A stretch of 50,822 nt of DNA. Source: Campylobacter bilis. Its GTDB lineage: Bacteria > Campylobacterota > Campylobacteria > Campylobacterales > Campylobacteraceae. The notes beneath the pieces were generated by a model, which worked only from the letters and a program-made list of their open reading frames with translations, was not told the DNA's origin and did no database searches. Below are positions 1-12,012 of this stretch, in pieces; within the stretch, counting starts at the first letter, position 1, and every line of letters starts with the position of its first letter. Location: positions 1 to 50,822 of the forward strand of contig NZ_WUED01000011.1 of NCBI RefSeq assembly GCF_016806695.1, in the 5' to 3' direction. A program made the translations under genes and the position numbers.

Positions 1-347
1 AGATTTCAAAGATTGACTTTAAGATTTAAAATAACAATACTAAATTATAAAGAACGAAAACAAAAAATTGTTTTTATTAAATTTGCAAAAAATCATTATT
101 TAAAAGAAAAGTTTAAATTAAAAAACAAGATTTATAACAAGCTTTTAGCTTTTAAATTAATTTTAAGCTAAAAAGCCAAGTTTATAAAATCTACTAGACT
201 GGTGAAACTTTATAATTTAAAAGATTTTAAGTCCTTTTTTAGAAAAAGGAAATGAAAGTATAACTAATTAAACTTAAATGGGGATTAAAGTGGGGGATTT
301 TTTAATTTCTCTCATACTTGATCTATAGATTTTAATGCTAAAAAATA
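1..347. other. AT-rich intergenic region left of the asparaginase gene
   Basis: No credible coding region is seen here. Two weak inverted repeats are visible: 141-151 with 165-176 (GCTTTTAGCTT / AAGCTAAAAAGC, one bulge) and 232-239 with 243-250 (TCCTTTTT / AAAAAGGA). Either might help end the minus-strand asparaginase transcript, but neither has a clean following T-run. Two GGGGATT copies lie near 276 and 293. In C. jejuni, as I remember it, an rRNA operon lies beyond this gene, so the left end may hold the start of its upstream region. Confidence 0.5.
44..49 (-). promoter_or_regulatory. Candidate -10 element reading out of the window to the left
   Basis: On the minus strand this is TATAAT with a T-rich stretch upstream, as in Campylobacter sigma70 promoters. 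It points leftwards, away from the asparaginase gene. From remembered C. jejuni gene order it could serve an rRNA operon, but no rRNA sequence is visible, so the target is inference. Confidence 0.3.
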
Positions 348-1394
348 TTAATATTTTAGAAAATATTCTTGAATTTTTTTAGGATCTTTAGTTTTTGTAA
401 GCGCTAACATCAACAATACCCTAGCTTTTTGCGGATTTAAATCTTCAGCACTAATAAAGCCTAATTTTTGATCTGCTTCACTTATAGCAACGCGTCCTGC
501 CATAACTCTTGAGCTTACTACTACATCTAGTCCTTTTTGCATAAGTTCTTTTAAAACATTTTTTTGATCTTGATGTATGCTTCCTGCACCGCTTCCTGCG
601 ACAACTATGCCTTTAGTTCCATTTTCAAATAAAGCTTTTGCTGCAATGCCACTGCCATCGTTAGAATAAGTATATAGTATGTCTACTTTTGGCAAATTTG
701 TAAGTTTTGTCACATCAAAAGGAACATTTTTTGTATGTGTTTTAATAATCTTATTATAGAAAAATACTTTTCCATCCACAATATAACCTAAATCTCCAAA
801 ATCAGGAGAAGAAAAAGCATCAACATTTAAACTATGAGTTTTCACTACACCCCTAGCACTTAAAATTTTATCGTTCATCGCTACCATAACGCCTTTAGCT
901 TTAGCTTCTTTACTCGCAGCTAATGCTACAGCATTATAAAGATTTTTTGGACCATCAGCGCTTATAGCACTTGAAGGACGCATAGCACCTACTAAAACAA
1001 CAGGCTTATCACTTTTAATGGTTAGATTTAAAAAATAAGCAGTTTCTTCCATAGTATCTGTTCCATGAGTGATAACTACTGCATCTATTCCATTAGCAAA
1101 AAGTCTATTGATTTCTTTAGCAAGTTTTAACCAAATTTCATCATTCATGTTTGAACTATCGATATTGGCAATTTGTTCTCCAGTAATATTTGCCAAATCT
1201 TGGATTTGTGGAACTGCTTTTATTAAAGCTTCTACACCAACAACCCCCGCTTGATAACCCGTTGTAGCAAGGGCACTGTCAATAGAACCTGCTATAGTTC
1301 CTCCTGTTGCTAAAATAGCAATTTTTGGTTTAGCTTGCACCATACATGCTCCTATAGATAAAAATGCAAATATACATAATAATAACTTTCTCAT
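348..1394 (-). CDS. ansA: Exported type II L-asparaginase
   Basis: Hydrolyses L-asparagine to aspartate and ammonia, supplying carbon and nitrogen to an organism that lives largely on amino acids. The 348-residue product begins with a Sec signal peptide: basic MRK, a hydrophobic core to about residue 18, and a VQA cleavage site at 19-21. The mature enzyme then starts with KPKIAILATGGTIAG, where T33 is the predicted nucleophile. Y46, D79-S80 and the HGTDTMEE motif (T112, D113) complete the family active site. An IGAC sequence at 14-17 resembles a weak lipobox, so lipid anchoring is an alternative. A ribosome binding site (AGAGGGAT) precedes this ATG, which supports the start that includes the signal. 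C. jejuni strains differ in whether this enzyme has a signal peptide, and the literature calls the exported form AnsB. It is a single gene, separated from recJ by 67 bases containing a palindrome. Confidence 0.93.
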   Translation of the reverse strand: MRKLLLCIFAFLSIGACMVQAKPKIAILATGGTIAGSIDSALATTGYQAGVVGVEALIKAVPQIQDLANITGEQIANIDSSNMNDEIWLKLAKEINRLFANGIDAVVITHGTDTMEETAYFLNLTIKSDKPVVLVGAMRPSSAISADGPKNLYNAVALAASKEAKAKGVMVAMNDKILSARGVVKTHSLNVDAFSSPDFGDLGYIVDGKVFFYNKIIKTHTKNVPFDVTKLTNLPKVDILYTYSNDGSGIAAKALFENGTKGIVVAGSGAGSIHQDQKNVLKELMQKGLDVVVSSRVMAGRVAISEADQKLGFISAEDLNPQKARVLLMLALTKTKDPKKIQEYFLKY

Positions 1395-1415
1395 GATCCC
1401 TCTTATATTGAATTG

Positions 1416-1432
1416 AGTTTCATAATGAAACT
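1416..1432. promoter_or_regulatory. 17-bp palindrome upstream of the asparaginase gene
   Basis: AGTTTCAT-A-ATGAAACT is a perfect 8+1+8 inverted repeat lying 22 bases upstream of the asparaginase start codon, in the short gap after recJ. It is too AT-rich for a strong terminator and has no T-run in the recJ direction. Its position next to TATATAAG-like promoter sequence makes a repressor or activator site possible. I do not recognise the motif. Confidence 0.4.
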
Positions 1433-1461
1433 TATATATTATATAAATAAATAATAAATAT

Positions 1462-4651
<3,190 letters not shown>

Positions 4652-4677
4652 TTAATAATAAGCCTTATTTTTTCTAA

Positions 4678-4683
4678 ATTATA
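4678..4683 (-). promoter_or_regulatory. Candidate -10 element of pyrG-recJ
   Basis: On the minus strand this reads TATAAT, 27 bases upstream of the pyrG start codon, with T-rich sequence farther upstream as expected for Campylobacter vegetative promoters. Confidence 0.55.
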
Positions 4684-4736
4684 ACTCAACAAAACTTTTT
4701 ATTTCATTAGAATTTTAAGTAAAAAAATGCAATAAT

Positions 4737-4742
4737 TATAAA
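4737..4742 (+). promoter_or_regulatory. Candidate -10 element of thyX
   Basis: TATAAA sits 28 bases before the thyX start codon, preceded by a TGCAATAA stretch. The ribosome binding site AAGGAA follows at about 4759. No -35 hexamer is evident, which is usual in this genus. Confidence 0.45.
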
Positions 4743-4769
4743 AATATTTCATTAACATAAGGAATAACT

Positions 4770-5387
4770 ATGCAAATCACTTTACTCTTTCACACTCCAA
4801 TTTCGGTTTGCTCTCATGCTATAAGAACTTGTTGGCAAAGCTTTGATAAAGGCGATTGCGGTGGAGAAAAAGATAAAGAACTCATCGATCGCGTAGGGAA
4901 CAAATTCAAACACGCTTCTACTCTAGAACACTTAAGCTATACCTTTTACATACAAGGCATTTCAAGAGCTTGTCTGCAAGAAGTTTCTAGACATCGCCAC
5001 ACAAGCCCTAGCGTAAAAAGCACGCGTTATACCTTAAAAGAATTGCGCAAAGAAAATGAATTTAAAACCGAAGACTTTGAAAATGCAAAACGCTATCTTG
5101 TTCTTTGCGGGAATAAAGAAGTAGACAATGCAAGCATTAAAGCTTTAGAAAATCTACGATCCATTTTGCAAAAAAATATAAGCTTAGATATAGCAAAATA
5201 CTGTCTGCCTGAAAGCTATAAAACCGAACTCACCCTTACAATCAATGCAAGAAGTTTACAAAATTTTATTTCTTTACGCAGCTCAAAATCTGCCCTTTGG
5301 GAAATTAGAAAGTTGGCAAATGCTTTATTTGAAGCTTTGCCTCAAGATCATAAATTTATCTTTGAACACTGTTTACATATAGAATAA
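4770..5387 (+). CDS. thyX: FAD-dependent thymidylate synthase ThyX
   Basis: Makes dTMP from dUMP using methylene-tetrahydrofolate, with FAD and NADPH as reductants; it replaces ThyA. The 205-residue protein carries the family signature RHR-x7-S (R74-H75-R76 to S84), followed by the conserved STRY. Further conserved features are FKHASTLEH near residue 46 and the C-terminal RSLQNFISLR segment that holds flavin and nucleotide. Length is slightly below many ThyX proteins but typical for Campylobacter. It is divergent from pyrG and probably monocistronic, as 118 bases separate it from the next gene. Confidence 0.96.
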   Translation: MQITLLFHTPISVCSHAIRTCWQSFDKGDCGGEKDKELIDRVGNKFKHASTLEHLSYTFYIQGISRACLQEVSRHRHTSPSVKSTRYTLKELRKENEFKTEDFENAKRYLVLCGNKEVDNASIKALENLRSILQKNISLDIAKYCLPESYKTELTLTINARSLQNFISLRSSKSALWEIRKLANALFEALPQDHKFIFEHCLHIE

Positions 5388-5505
5388 ACATAGTTTTTCT
5401 GTCTTGATTAAATATTTTTATGCTATTATTTAAAAACCAAGCTTAAATACAAATATATTTTCATATATTTCGTGCTTGATTATAGTTTCTTACTAAGGAC
5501 TTATT

Positions 5506-6891
5506 ATGAATAAACAATTTTTTCAAGACTTTCTAATGCTATCGCAAATTCAAACTGCGATTATCTTATTTATACTTTTAGTTGTTTTTTATATGTTAAA
5601 AAAAATGCGAGATATTAAAATCAACTTTTCTTTTAGAATGCTTTTTGCTCTTTTCTTAGGTTTAGGTTTTGGTTTTGTTTTGCAATATCTTGCTAATTTT
5701 CCAGATAGCAAAGAAATTAACTCTATTGTTTGGTATAATGAAACAAAACATTGGTTGGGTTTTATAAGTTCTATTTTCGTTGGATTTATAAAAATGTTAA
5801 TTGTTCCTCTTATTAGCGTATGTATTATTAAAGTACTTATAGAAATTGATAAAAATATCAAAATTTCTTCTTTGCTCAGCATTAGTTTATTTTGGATACT
5901 TTTAAGCACAACCATAGCAGCAAGTTTAGGTATATTCTTAGCATACAGTTTTCATTTAGGAAGCGATTTTGCCATGCTTAAAGGAAAAGCAAGCGAACGT
6001 GAAATTCAAACCTTTTCAAATATAATATTAGATTTAATACCTAGCAATATTGTCACAGCCATAAATCAAGAAAATATCATAGCCGTTGTTATTTTTTCTT
6101 TTTTTGTAGGAATTAGTGCTAAAAAAATTGCAAAAAAAGAAGAATATGAACAAGCTTTTAAAAGCTTTGAAAACTTCATTATGACTTTTTATAATATTAT
6201 GATGAATATGACAGCCACAGTGATTAGATTTATGCCCTATGCTGTAGTATGTATGATGAGTAATGTAATATTAAGCAATGGCTTTGAGGCCATTAAAACA
6301 GCTGGGCTTTTTATCATGCTTATTTATATGGCTATGTTTATAATGTTTGGAGTACACTTTTTGCTTCTTGCTTCTCAAGGATTAAATCCTATAAAATACG
6401 CAAAAAAAGCCTTTCCTGTATGGCTGTTTGCATTTAGTTCAAGATCTTCTTTAAGTACCCTACCTATGACAACTTCAACTTTAGAAAATCAATTTGGAGT
6501 AAATTCAGCTGTTGCTAATTTTGTAGCTTCTATAGGCACAACAGTAGGACTTAATGGTTGTGCAGGATATTTTCCTGCTATGGCAGCAGTCTTTGTAGCC
6601 TTTGCTACACATACGCCCATAGATTTTAGCTTTGCTTTGATGATAGTTTTAATAGCTGTGATTGGATCTTTGGGTATTGCTGGAGTGCCTGGGAGTGCAA
6701 CTATGGCTACTTCTATCATGCTAGCAGGAATTGGATTTGGCAATAATTTTGTTATGCTAAGTTTGATTTTAGCCATTGATCCTATTATCGATATGGCAAG
6801 AACAGCAAGCAATGTTTCAGGAAGCATGACTTCAGCACTTTGTAGTGCAAAAAATTTAAAAGCCTTAAATAAGAAAATTTATAATTCTTAA
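5506..6891 (+). CDS. Sodium:dicarboxylate/cystine symporter family protein (TcyP-like)
   Basis: An inner-membrane secondary transporter of the DAACS (SLC1-like) family. The 461-residue protein has about eight to ten hydrophobic segments, beginning with a transmembrane helix near residues 17-33. It has the family's re-entrant loop regions: serine-rich AFSSRSSLSTLPMTT near 310-324, and GIAGVPGSATMATS in the C-terminal third. Length and overall pattern resemble TcyP/YdjN cystine symporters more than C4-dicarboxylate carriers. The homologous C. jejuni locus (Cj0025c) has, as I recall, been linked to cystine uptake; the substrate remains inference. The 5' leader contains a possible hairpin (CAAGC near 5439 with GCTTG near 5473). 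It converges on nrdA across a strong shared terminator. Confidence 0.85.
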   Translation: MNKQFFQDFLMLSQIQTAIILFILLVVFYMLKKMRDIKINFSFRMLFALFLGLGFGFVLQYLANFPDSKEINSIVWYNETKHWLGFISSIFVGFIKMLIVPLISVCIIKVLIEIDKNIKISSLLSISLFWILLSTTIAASLGIFLAYSFHLGSDFAMLKGKASEREIQTFSNIILDLIPSNIVTAINQENIIAVVIFSFFVGISAKKIAKKEEYEQAFKSFENFIMTFYNIMMNMTATVIRFMPYAVVCMMSNVILSNGFEAIKTAGLFIMLIYMAMFIMFGVHFLLLASQGLNPIKYAKKAFPVWLFAFSSRSSLSTLPMTTSTLENQFGVNSAVANFVASIGTTVGLNGCAGYFPAMAAVFVAFATHTPIDFSFALMIVLIAVIGSLGIAGVPGSATMATSIMLAGIGFGNNFVMLSLILAIDPIIDMARTASNVSGSMTSALCSAKNLKALNKKIYNS

Positions 6892-6896
6892 ATCTA

Positions 6897-6926
6897 AAAA
6901 ACCTAATGATTTTACATTAGGTTTTT
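6897..6926. terminator. Bidirectional terminator between the symporter gene and nrdA
   Basis: A perfect 12-bp stem (AAAAACCTAATG 6897-6908 with CATTAGGTTTTT 6915-6926) and a six-base loop. The A-run on one arm and T-run on the other make it work for both convergent genes; it lies only 7 bases from the nrdA stop codon. Confidence 0.9.
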
Positions 6927-6933
6927 AGCACGA

Positions 6934-9303
6934 TTATTGACAACCTTCACATTCTACACTGCGGTCTGCGACATTAACCTTCTCACTATCAGGGCTTTCA
7001 CTTCTTAAATAATAGGTTGATTTAACCCCAAGCTCCCAAGCAAGCTGGTAAATTTCATTTAAATATCCTCCACTTGCTTTATCAAGTGATAAAAAGATAT
7101 TTAAACTTTGTCCTTGATCTATCCATTTTCCACGTACAGCTGCAGCTTTTACTAAAATTCTTTGATCAAGTTCATAAGCTGGGGTATAATACTGCCAAGT
7201 TTCAAGACTTAAATTAGGCACAACTACAGGAATCATTCCACTTAAATTTTGTTCAAACCATTTGCGTTTATAAACAGGTTCTATAGTCTGGGTAGTTCCA
7301 ACCAAAATAGAAATAGAAGAAGTAGGTGCAATGGCCATTAAATAACCATTTCTCATACCGTCTTTTTTAACTTTTTCTCTAAGTTTAGCCCAATCACACT
7401 CGCTTTGATCAAACAAACCCTCTCTTAAAGTCAAGGCTTTAGCTTTAGGATTTGCCACATCAATAGGAAAAATTCCTTTACTCCAATTTGATCCTTGAAA
7501 ATCCTCATAAGATCCTTTCTCAAGTGCTAAATTAGAACTCGCATTGATAGCCTCATAGCTAATTTGTTCCATAATTTCATCAATTTTATACAAGTGTTCA
7601 TCACTTCCCCAATGAATTTTTGCTTCAGCTAACATTTGTGCTTCACCCATAACACCAAGTCCTATGGAACGCGATTTTAAATTCGTATCTTTGACCTTTC
7701 TGTGTGGGTAGAAATTCAAATCAATCACATTATCAAGCATACGAATAGCCGTTGGCACGACACGTTTTATATCTTCTTTTAAATACACCTTGCTAAGATT
7801 GATACTTGCAAGATTACAAACTGCAGTGCTTCCGTCGTTTTTGTATTTTTCCACTATATAAACTTTATTGCCATTAATGCTGTCTAAAGTGGAAATTTTT
7901 TTAGCTGGTTTTTCATAACCTCCATCAACTACTATTTTTTGCTCTTCATCAAAATGCATTTCATCGCCATTTTGAAAAACCACTTTAATTTGATAATAAT
8001 TTGGCTGTGTATTTTGAAAAATTTCTGTGCATAAATTCGAACTCCTAATAATACCTGCATGGGCATTAGGATTTGCTCTATTAGCACTATCTTTAAAACA
8101 CAAAAATGGTAAACCTGTTTCAAAATAATTAAGCAATATTTTTTTCCAAATTTCTTTAGCTTCTACGATTTCTTTGACAATGCTTTCATCTTTTTCATAT
8201 TCTTCATAACGTTTTTCAAAGGCTTCACCATATAAATCACATAAATCAGCCGTATCTGCCGGATCAAAAAGAGTCCATTTATCATTTGATCTAACTCTTT
8301 TCATAAAAAGATCATTAACCCATAAAGCAGGAAAAAGTTCATGCGCACGGCGTCTTTCTTCCCCTGAATTTTTACGCAAATCAATAAAATCGCCTATATC
8401 CATATGCCAAGGCTCTATATAAACTGCAATGGCTCCTTTTCTAGTGCCAAGCTGATCTACAGCCACAGCAATATCATTAGTGATTTTTAAAAAAGGTATA
8501 ATACCTCCAGCAGCATTTTTATGTCCATCTATACTCCCGCCCATTGCACGTACTTTAGACCAATCCCAGCCTATACCGCCACCAAATTTAGAAAGCAAAG
8601 CCATTTCTTGATAAGAATCAAAAATGCCTTCTATATTATCAGGAGTTGATCCTATATAACAAGAACTCAGCTGATGGCGTGTTGTTCTTGCATTAGACAA
8701 GGTTGGTGTTGCAAGCATGAGTTCGAATTTAGAAATAAGATCATAAAACTTCTTTGCCCATTCTTGAGGATTAAACTCATTTTGTGCTAAAAACATAGCA
8801 ATAGCCATAAACATTTGTTGAGGAAGTTCTATAGGCATTCCTTTACTATCCTTAATCAAATATCGATCATATAGGGTTTTAATTCCTAGATAAGTAAATT
8901 GCATATCGCGTTCAGGTTTAATATAAGCATTTAAATCCTCTAAATCGTACTTGTCTTTAAGACCGAGTAAAATCCTGCCTTCTTTTTCACCTTTATCAAA
9001 ATACTCACGCAAATGATTATAACGGTTTATGCCATTGACTTTTTTATACAAATCAAATAAAAAAAGTCTAGCCGCAACAAAAGTCCAATTAGGACAGTCA
9101 ATGTCAATCTTATCAACTGCGGTCTTAATTAAAGTCTTTTGAATTTCTTCGGTTGAAATTCCATCACGGAATTGAATTTTTGCATCCAACTCAAGCTCGC
9201 TTAGACTGACTCCTTCTAAGTCTTTGACAGCATCAAAGGTACATTTTTTAATTTTAGAAATATCTAATTCTTCCGTGCGACCATTTCTTTTAATAACTTT
9301 CAT
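6934..9303 (-). CDS. nrdA: Class Ia ribonucleoside-diphosphate reductase alpha subunit
   Basis: Reduces ribonucleoside diphosphates to deoxyribonucleotides under aerobic or microaerobic conditions, with a radical supplied by the NrdB subunit (not in this window). The 789-residue protein starts with an ATP-cone allosteric domain (MKVIKRNGRTEELD, about residues 1-90). Active-site residues are visible: C215 in SSCYIGS, N423-L-C425-T-E427, the paired C496, and the C-terminal redox cysteines C785 and C788 in ECEGCQ. The TSSISI nucleotide-binding stretch is also present. It lies 15 bases downstream of purB in the same direction, so purB-nrdA is a purine/deoxynucleotide unit. Confidence 0.96.
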   Translation of the reverse strand: MKVIKRNGRTEELDISKIKKCTFDAVKDLEGVSLSELELDAKIQFRDGISTEEIQKTLIKTAVDKIDIDCPNWTFVAARLFLFDLYKKVNGINRYNHLREYFDKGEKEGRILLGLKDKYDLEDLNAYIKPERDMQFTYLGIKTLYDRYLIKDSKGMPIELPQQMFMAIAMFLAQNEFNPQEWAKKFYDLISKFELMLATPTLSNARTTRHQLSSCYIGSTPDNIEGIFDSYQEMALLSKFGGGIGWDWSKVRAMGGSIDGHKNAAGGIIPFLKITNDIAVAVDQLGTRKGAIAVYIEPWHMDIGDFIDLRKNSGEERRRAHELFPALWVNDLFMKRVRSNDKWTLFDPADTADLCDLYGEAFEKRYEEYEKDESIVKEIVEAKEIWKKILLNYFETGLPFLCFKDSANRANPNAHAGIIRSSNLCTEIFQNTQPNYYQIKVVFQNGDEMHFDEEQKIVVDGGYEKPAKKISTLDSINGNKVYIVEKYKNDGSTAVCNLASINLSKVYLKEDIKRVVPTAIRMLDNVIDLNFYPHRKVKDTNLKSRSIGLGVMGEAQMLAEAKIHWGSDEHLYKIDEIMEQISYEAINASSNLALEKGSYEDFQGSNWSKGIFPIDVANPKAKALTLREGLFDQSECDWAKLREKVKKDGMRNGYLMAIAPTSSISILVGTTQTIEPVYKRKWFEQNLSGMIPVVVPNLSLETWQYYTPAYELDQRILVKAAAVRGKWIDQGQSLNIFLSLDKASGGYLNEIYQLAWELGVKSTYYLRSESPDSEKVNVADRSVECEGCQ

Positions 9304-9318
9304 TGACTTCCTTGCCTC

Positions 9319-10647
9319 TTATTGAAATACTCTTGCAAAAATTGCATCAATGTTTTTAGTAAAATAACTATAATCAAAACATCTTCTTATATCTTCTTCA
9401 CTTAAACTCTTTCTTAATTCTTCATCATTTAAAAGAGCAAGTAAGAACAAACTTTCATCTTTTTCATTCATAGCAGCTTTGCCTTTTTGTAAATCTGCCC
9501 AAACTTTCATTGCATTCCTTTGGACTATCTTATAAGCATTTTCACGACTAATCCCTTTAAATGGAAGCTCTAAAAGCACTCTTTGAGAAAATACAAGCCC
9601 TCCAGTAAGATTTAAATTTTTCATCATATTTTGAGGATAAACCAAAAGCTTATCAATCAAATCAGTAAGACGGGTTAACATAAAATCAGCTGTGATAAAA
9701 GCATCTGGCAATATAAATCTTTCTACACTTGAATGGCTAATATCTCTTTCATGCCAAAGTGCTACATTTTCTAAAGCAGGAGTCACAAAAGATCTTAGCA
9801 CGCGACACAACCCTGTAATATTTTCACTCAAAATAGGATTTCTTTTATGGGGCATAGCCGAACTTCCTTTTTGTCCCTCGCTAAAATACTCCTCTGCTTC
9901 ATACACTTCTGTCCTTTGAAAATGCCTTATTGCCACAGCAATTTGTTCACAACTTGAAGCTAAAATAGCTATGGCAGAAATAACTTGTGCATAACGATCT
10001 CTTTGGATGATTTGATTTGAAATAGGAGCGAATTTAAGATTTAAATTTTTACAAACTTCTTCTTCAAATTCTAAAGGAGCATGGGCGAAATTCCCCATAG
10101 CACCACTAAGCTTTCCATATGCTATGAGTTCCTTTGCATGCATTAAAAGTTCCTTTGCATGTAAGATTTCATCATACCAAAGAGCTAAAACCAAACCAAA
10201 AGTGATAGGTTCTCCATGAATCCCATGACTTCGACCTACCATTAAAGTATTTTTATGCTCTAAAGCACGTTTTTTAATAGTTTCTAAAAGCAAAAAAAGA
10301 TCTTCTAAAATTAAGTCCAAACTTTCTTTTATTTGCAAAGCTACAGCAGTATCGATACAATCAGAACTTGTCATAGCATAATGCACAAAACGACTTTCTT
10401 CACCTAAGTTTTCACTTAAATTTGTAAGAAAAGCAATAACGTCATGTTTGGTAGTTTTTTCTATTTCATGTATTCTTGATATATCAAATTTCGCATTTTT
10501 AAGAATTTTTTCACAATCTGCATCATTAATAAGACCTAATTTATTCCAAGCTTTTACAGCAGCTAATTCTACTTTTAGCCATGCATCGTATTTTGCTTGC
10601 ATGTCCCATTTTTTAGCCATGATTTCTCTGCTATATCTTTGAACCAT
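9319..10647 (-). CDS. purB: Adenylosuccinate lyase
   Basis: Acts twice in purine synthesis, releasing fumarate from SAICAR and from adenylosuccinate. The 442-residue protein belongs to the fumarase/aspartase superfamily. The signature GSSAMPHKRNP (261-271) contains the catalytic serine at 262/263, and GRSHGIHGEP contains the catalytic histidine H141. The N-terminal substrate loop MTSSDCIDTA at 92-101 is intact. Length is normal. It is the first gene of the purB-nrdA pair and divergent from the pseudouridine synthase gene; the 74-base gap must hold both promoters. Confidence 0.96.
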   Translation of the reverse strand: MVQRYSREIMAKKWDMQAKYDAWLKVELAAVKAWNKLGLINDADCEKILKNAKFDISRIHEIEKTTKHDVIAFLTNLSENLGEESRFVHYAMTSSDCIDTAVALQIKESLDLILEDLFLLLETIKKRALEHKNTLMVGRSHGIHGEPITFGLVLALWYDEILHAKELLMHAKELIAYGKLSGAMGNFAHAPLEFEEEVCKNLNLKFAPISNQIIQRDRYAQVISAIAILASSCEQIAVAIRHFQRTEVYEAEEYFSEGQKGSSAMPHKRNPILSENITGLCRVLRSFVTPALENVALWHERDISHSSVERFILPDAFITADFMLTRLTDLIDKLLVYPQNMMKNLNLTGGLVFSQRVLLELPFKGISRENAYKIVQRNAMKVWADLQKGKAAMNEKDESLFLLALLNDEELRKSLSEEDIRRCFDYSYFTKNIDAIFARVFQ

Positions 10648-10665
10648 CTTTGAAGCCTTTTTAGC

Positions 10666-10671
10666 TATAAT
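10666..10671 (+). promoter_or_regulatory. Candidate -10 element of the RluA-family gene
   Basis: TATAAT lies 51 bases before the start codon at 10722, in the purB-divergent gap. A good ribosome binding site (AAAAAGGAG) follows near 10708. A less perfect TTCTATCC at about 10691 is an alternative. Confidence 0.4.
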
Positions 10672-10721
10672 TTTAAATTAATGATTGAAATTCTATCCAA
10701 AAATTCTAAAAAGGAGTTAAA

Positions 10722-11627
10722 ATGGCTTATATAAAAATAAAACTTTCAAATAATGAAAAAAAGGCATTTCAAGTCCTTATGGATGATTTAAAAATCACTA
10801 TAAATGAAGCACAAAAACTCATAGACAAAAAAAGACTTTTTTGCAATGGGGAAGTAGTAAAAGAAAAAAATAAAATTTTAAAAGGTTTAGTAGAACTCAT
10901 TGTTTATCAAAACAATCCTAAAGGAGTGAAAATTGTTTTTGAAAATGAAGATTTTGCCGTGCTTGAAAAAGAAAGTGGGGTTTTAACCCACCCTAATGGT
11001 AGGCATTGTAATTATAGTCTGAGTGATGAAATTGGACACCTTTGGGGAAGGCAAGCGTGCGTAGCACACCGGCTTGATAAAGAAACAAGCGGAGTTATAC
11101 TCGTAGCAAAACACAAAAAAGCCCAAATTGAGCTTAAAGCCCTATTTGAAAAAAAACTCATACAAAAAGAATATTTAGCTTTAGTAAAAGGAGAAATTAA
11201 AGAAAATTTTAGAGTAGATAAGGCTATGGATTTAGTAAAAAATTATGATGATGTGAAAACTAGAATGCAAATTTGCGAACAAGGTAAAAAAGCTATCACA
11301 GATTTTGAAGTTTTAAAATATTTCCCTCTATTTAATACCACTCTTTTGCTTTGTAAGCCCCTCACAGGAAGACAACACCAAATCAGAGTGCATTTACACC
11401 ACAAAAACCACCCCATTTTAGGCGATCCTCTCTATGGACTTTCAAAAGATCAAATCAAAAGCATACTCGATCAAACTCTAAGTCCAAATCAACGCCTAGA
11501 ACTTACCAAGGCCAAGCGCTTATGCTTACACTCTTATAGCCTAAAATTCCAATACAAAGGCGAAAATTTCAATATCATTTCTAAAACAAATATAAAAAAT
11601 GATTTCATTAAAGCATTAAAAAAATAA
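10722..11627 (+). CDS. RluA-family RNA pseudouridine synthase (RluD-like)
   Basis: Converts specific uridines in rRNA or tRNA to pseudouridine. The 301-residue protein has an S4-like RNA-binding region at about residues 15-65 (with ITINEAQKLIDKKRLFCNG). The catalytic domain follows, with HRLDKETSG at 117-125; D119 is the predicted catalytic aspartate. The KPLTGRQHQIRVHL motif near residue 226 is another family hallmark. The target uridine cannot be read from the sequence, so I give no symbol; the C. jejuni equivalent is Cj0022c. No terminator is obvious downstream, where a 385-base gene-free stretch begins. Confidence 0.9.
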   Translation: MAYIKIKLSNNEKKAFQVLMDDLKITINEAQKLIDKKRLFCNGEVVKEKNKILKGLVELIVYQNNPKGVKIVFENEDFAVLEKESGVLTHPNGRHCNYSLSDEIGHLWGRQACVAHRLDKETSGVILVAKHKKAQIELKALFEKKLIQKEYLALVKGEIKENFRVDKAMDLVKNYDDVKTRMQICEQGKKAITDFEVLKYFPLFNTTLLLCKPLTGRQHQIRVHLHHKNHPILGDPLYGLSKDQIKSILDQTLSPNQRLELTKAKRLCLHSYSLKFQYKGENFNIISKTNIKNDFIKALKK

Positions 11628-12012
11628 AATTCCTACAACAATACCTGCAAACAAGTCATATAATATACATCATAAAATTCTAATATCTAAAACTAATTGA
11701 TCTTTTGTAAATTAAAATGTTTAAAATTAATAAAAGTTATATGAAAAAATAATTAAAGATAAAAAATAAAATAATCATTATTAAAAATTTATTATGACTT
11801 AAAAGAATAAATATACAAATATTGTCACTAAAAATAATAATACTTATCAAAATTTACGAAAAATAAGGCTTGTATTTTATAAAAAAATTAAGTAGCTTTC
11901 AGTAACCTTTTCCCTAAACAATATAAATTAATATAAAAATTATATAAAAAATTTATTTTCAATTTATATTTTTAAGGTAAAATTGAAAGTTTTTATTTCA
12001 TAAGGAGATACT
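11628..12012. other. AT-rich gene-free stretch before dba
   Basis: No open reading frame or recognisable gene remnant is seen on either strand. In C. jejuni 11168, as I remember it, three genes (a chemoreceptor, a cytochrome c peroxidase and a fumarylacetoacetate-hydrolase-type protein) lie here, so this is probably a deletion scar. Two AT-rich partly palindromic spots resemble half Fur boxes (AATAATCATTATT at about 11770-11782 and AATAATAATACTTATC near 11841-11856). The dba promoter is probably the GGTAAAAT stretch near 11974-11981. Confidence 0.6.

Noticed and set aside
11761-11856. Fur boxes as a confident annotation
   Set aside because: The matches are partial and the sequence is so AT-rich that such motifs arise by chance; dba-dsbI regulation by Fur is known in C. 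jejuni, but these sites lie more than 150 bases from dba.
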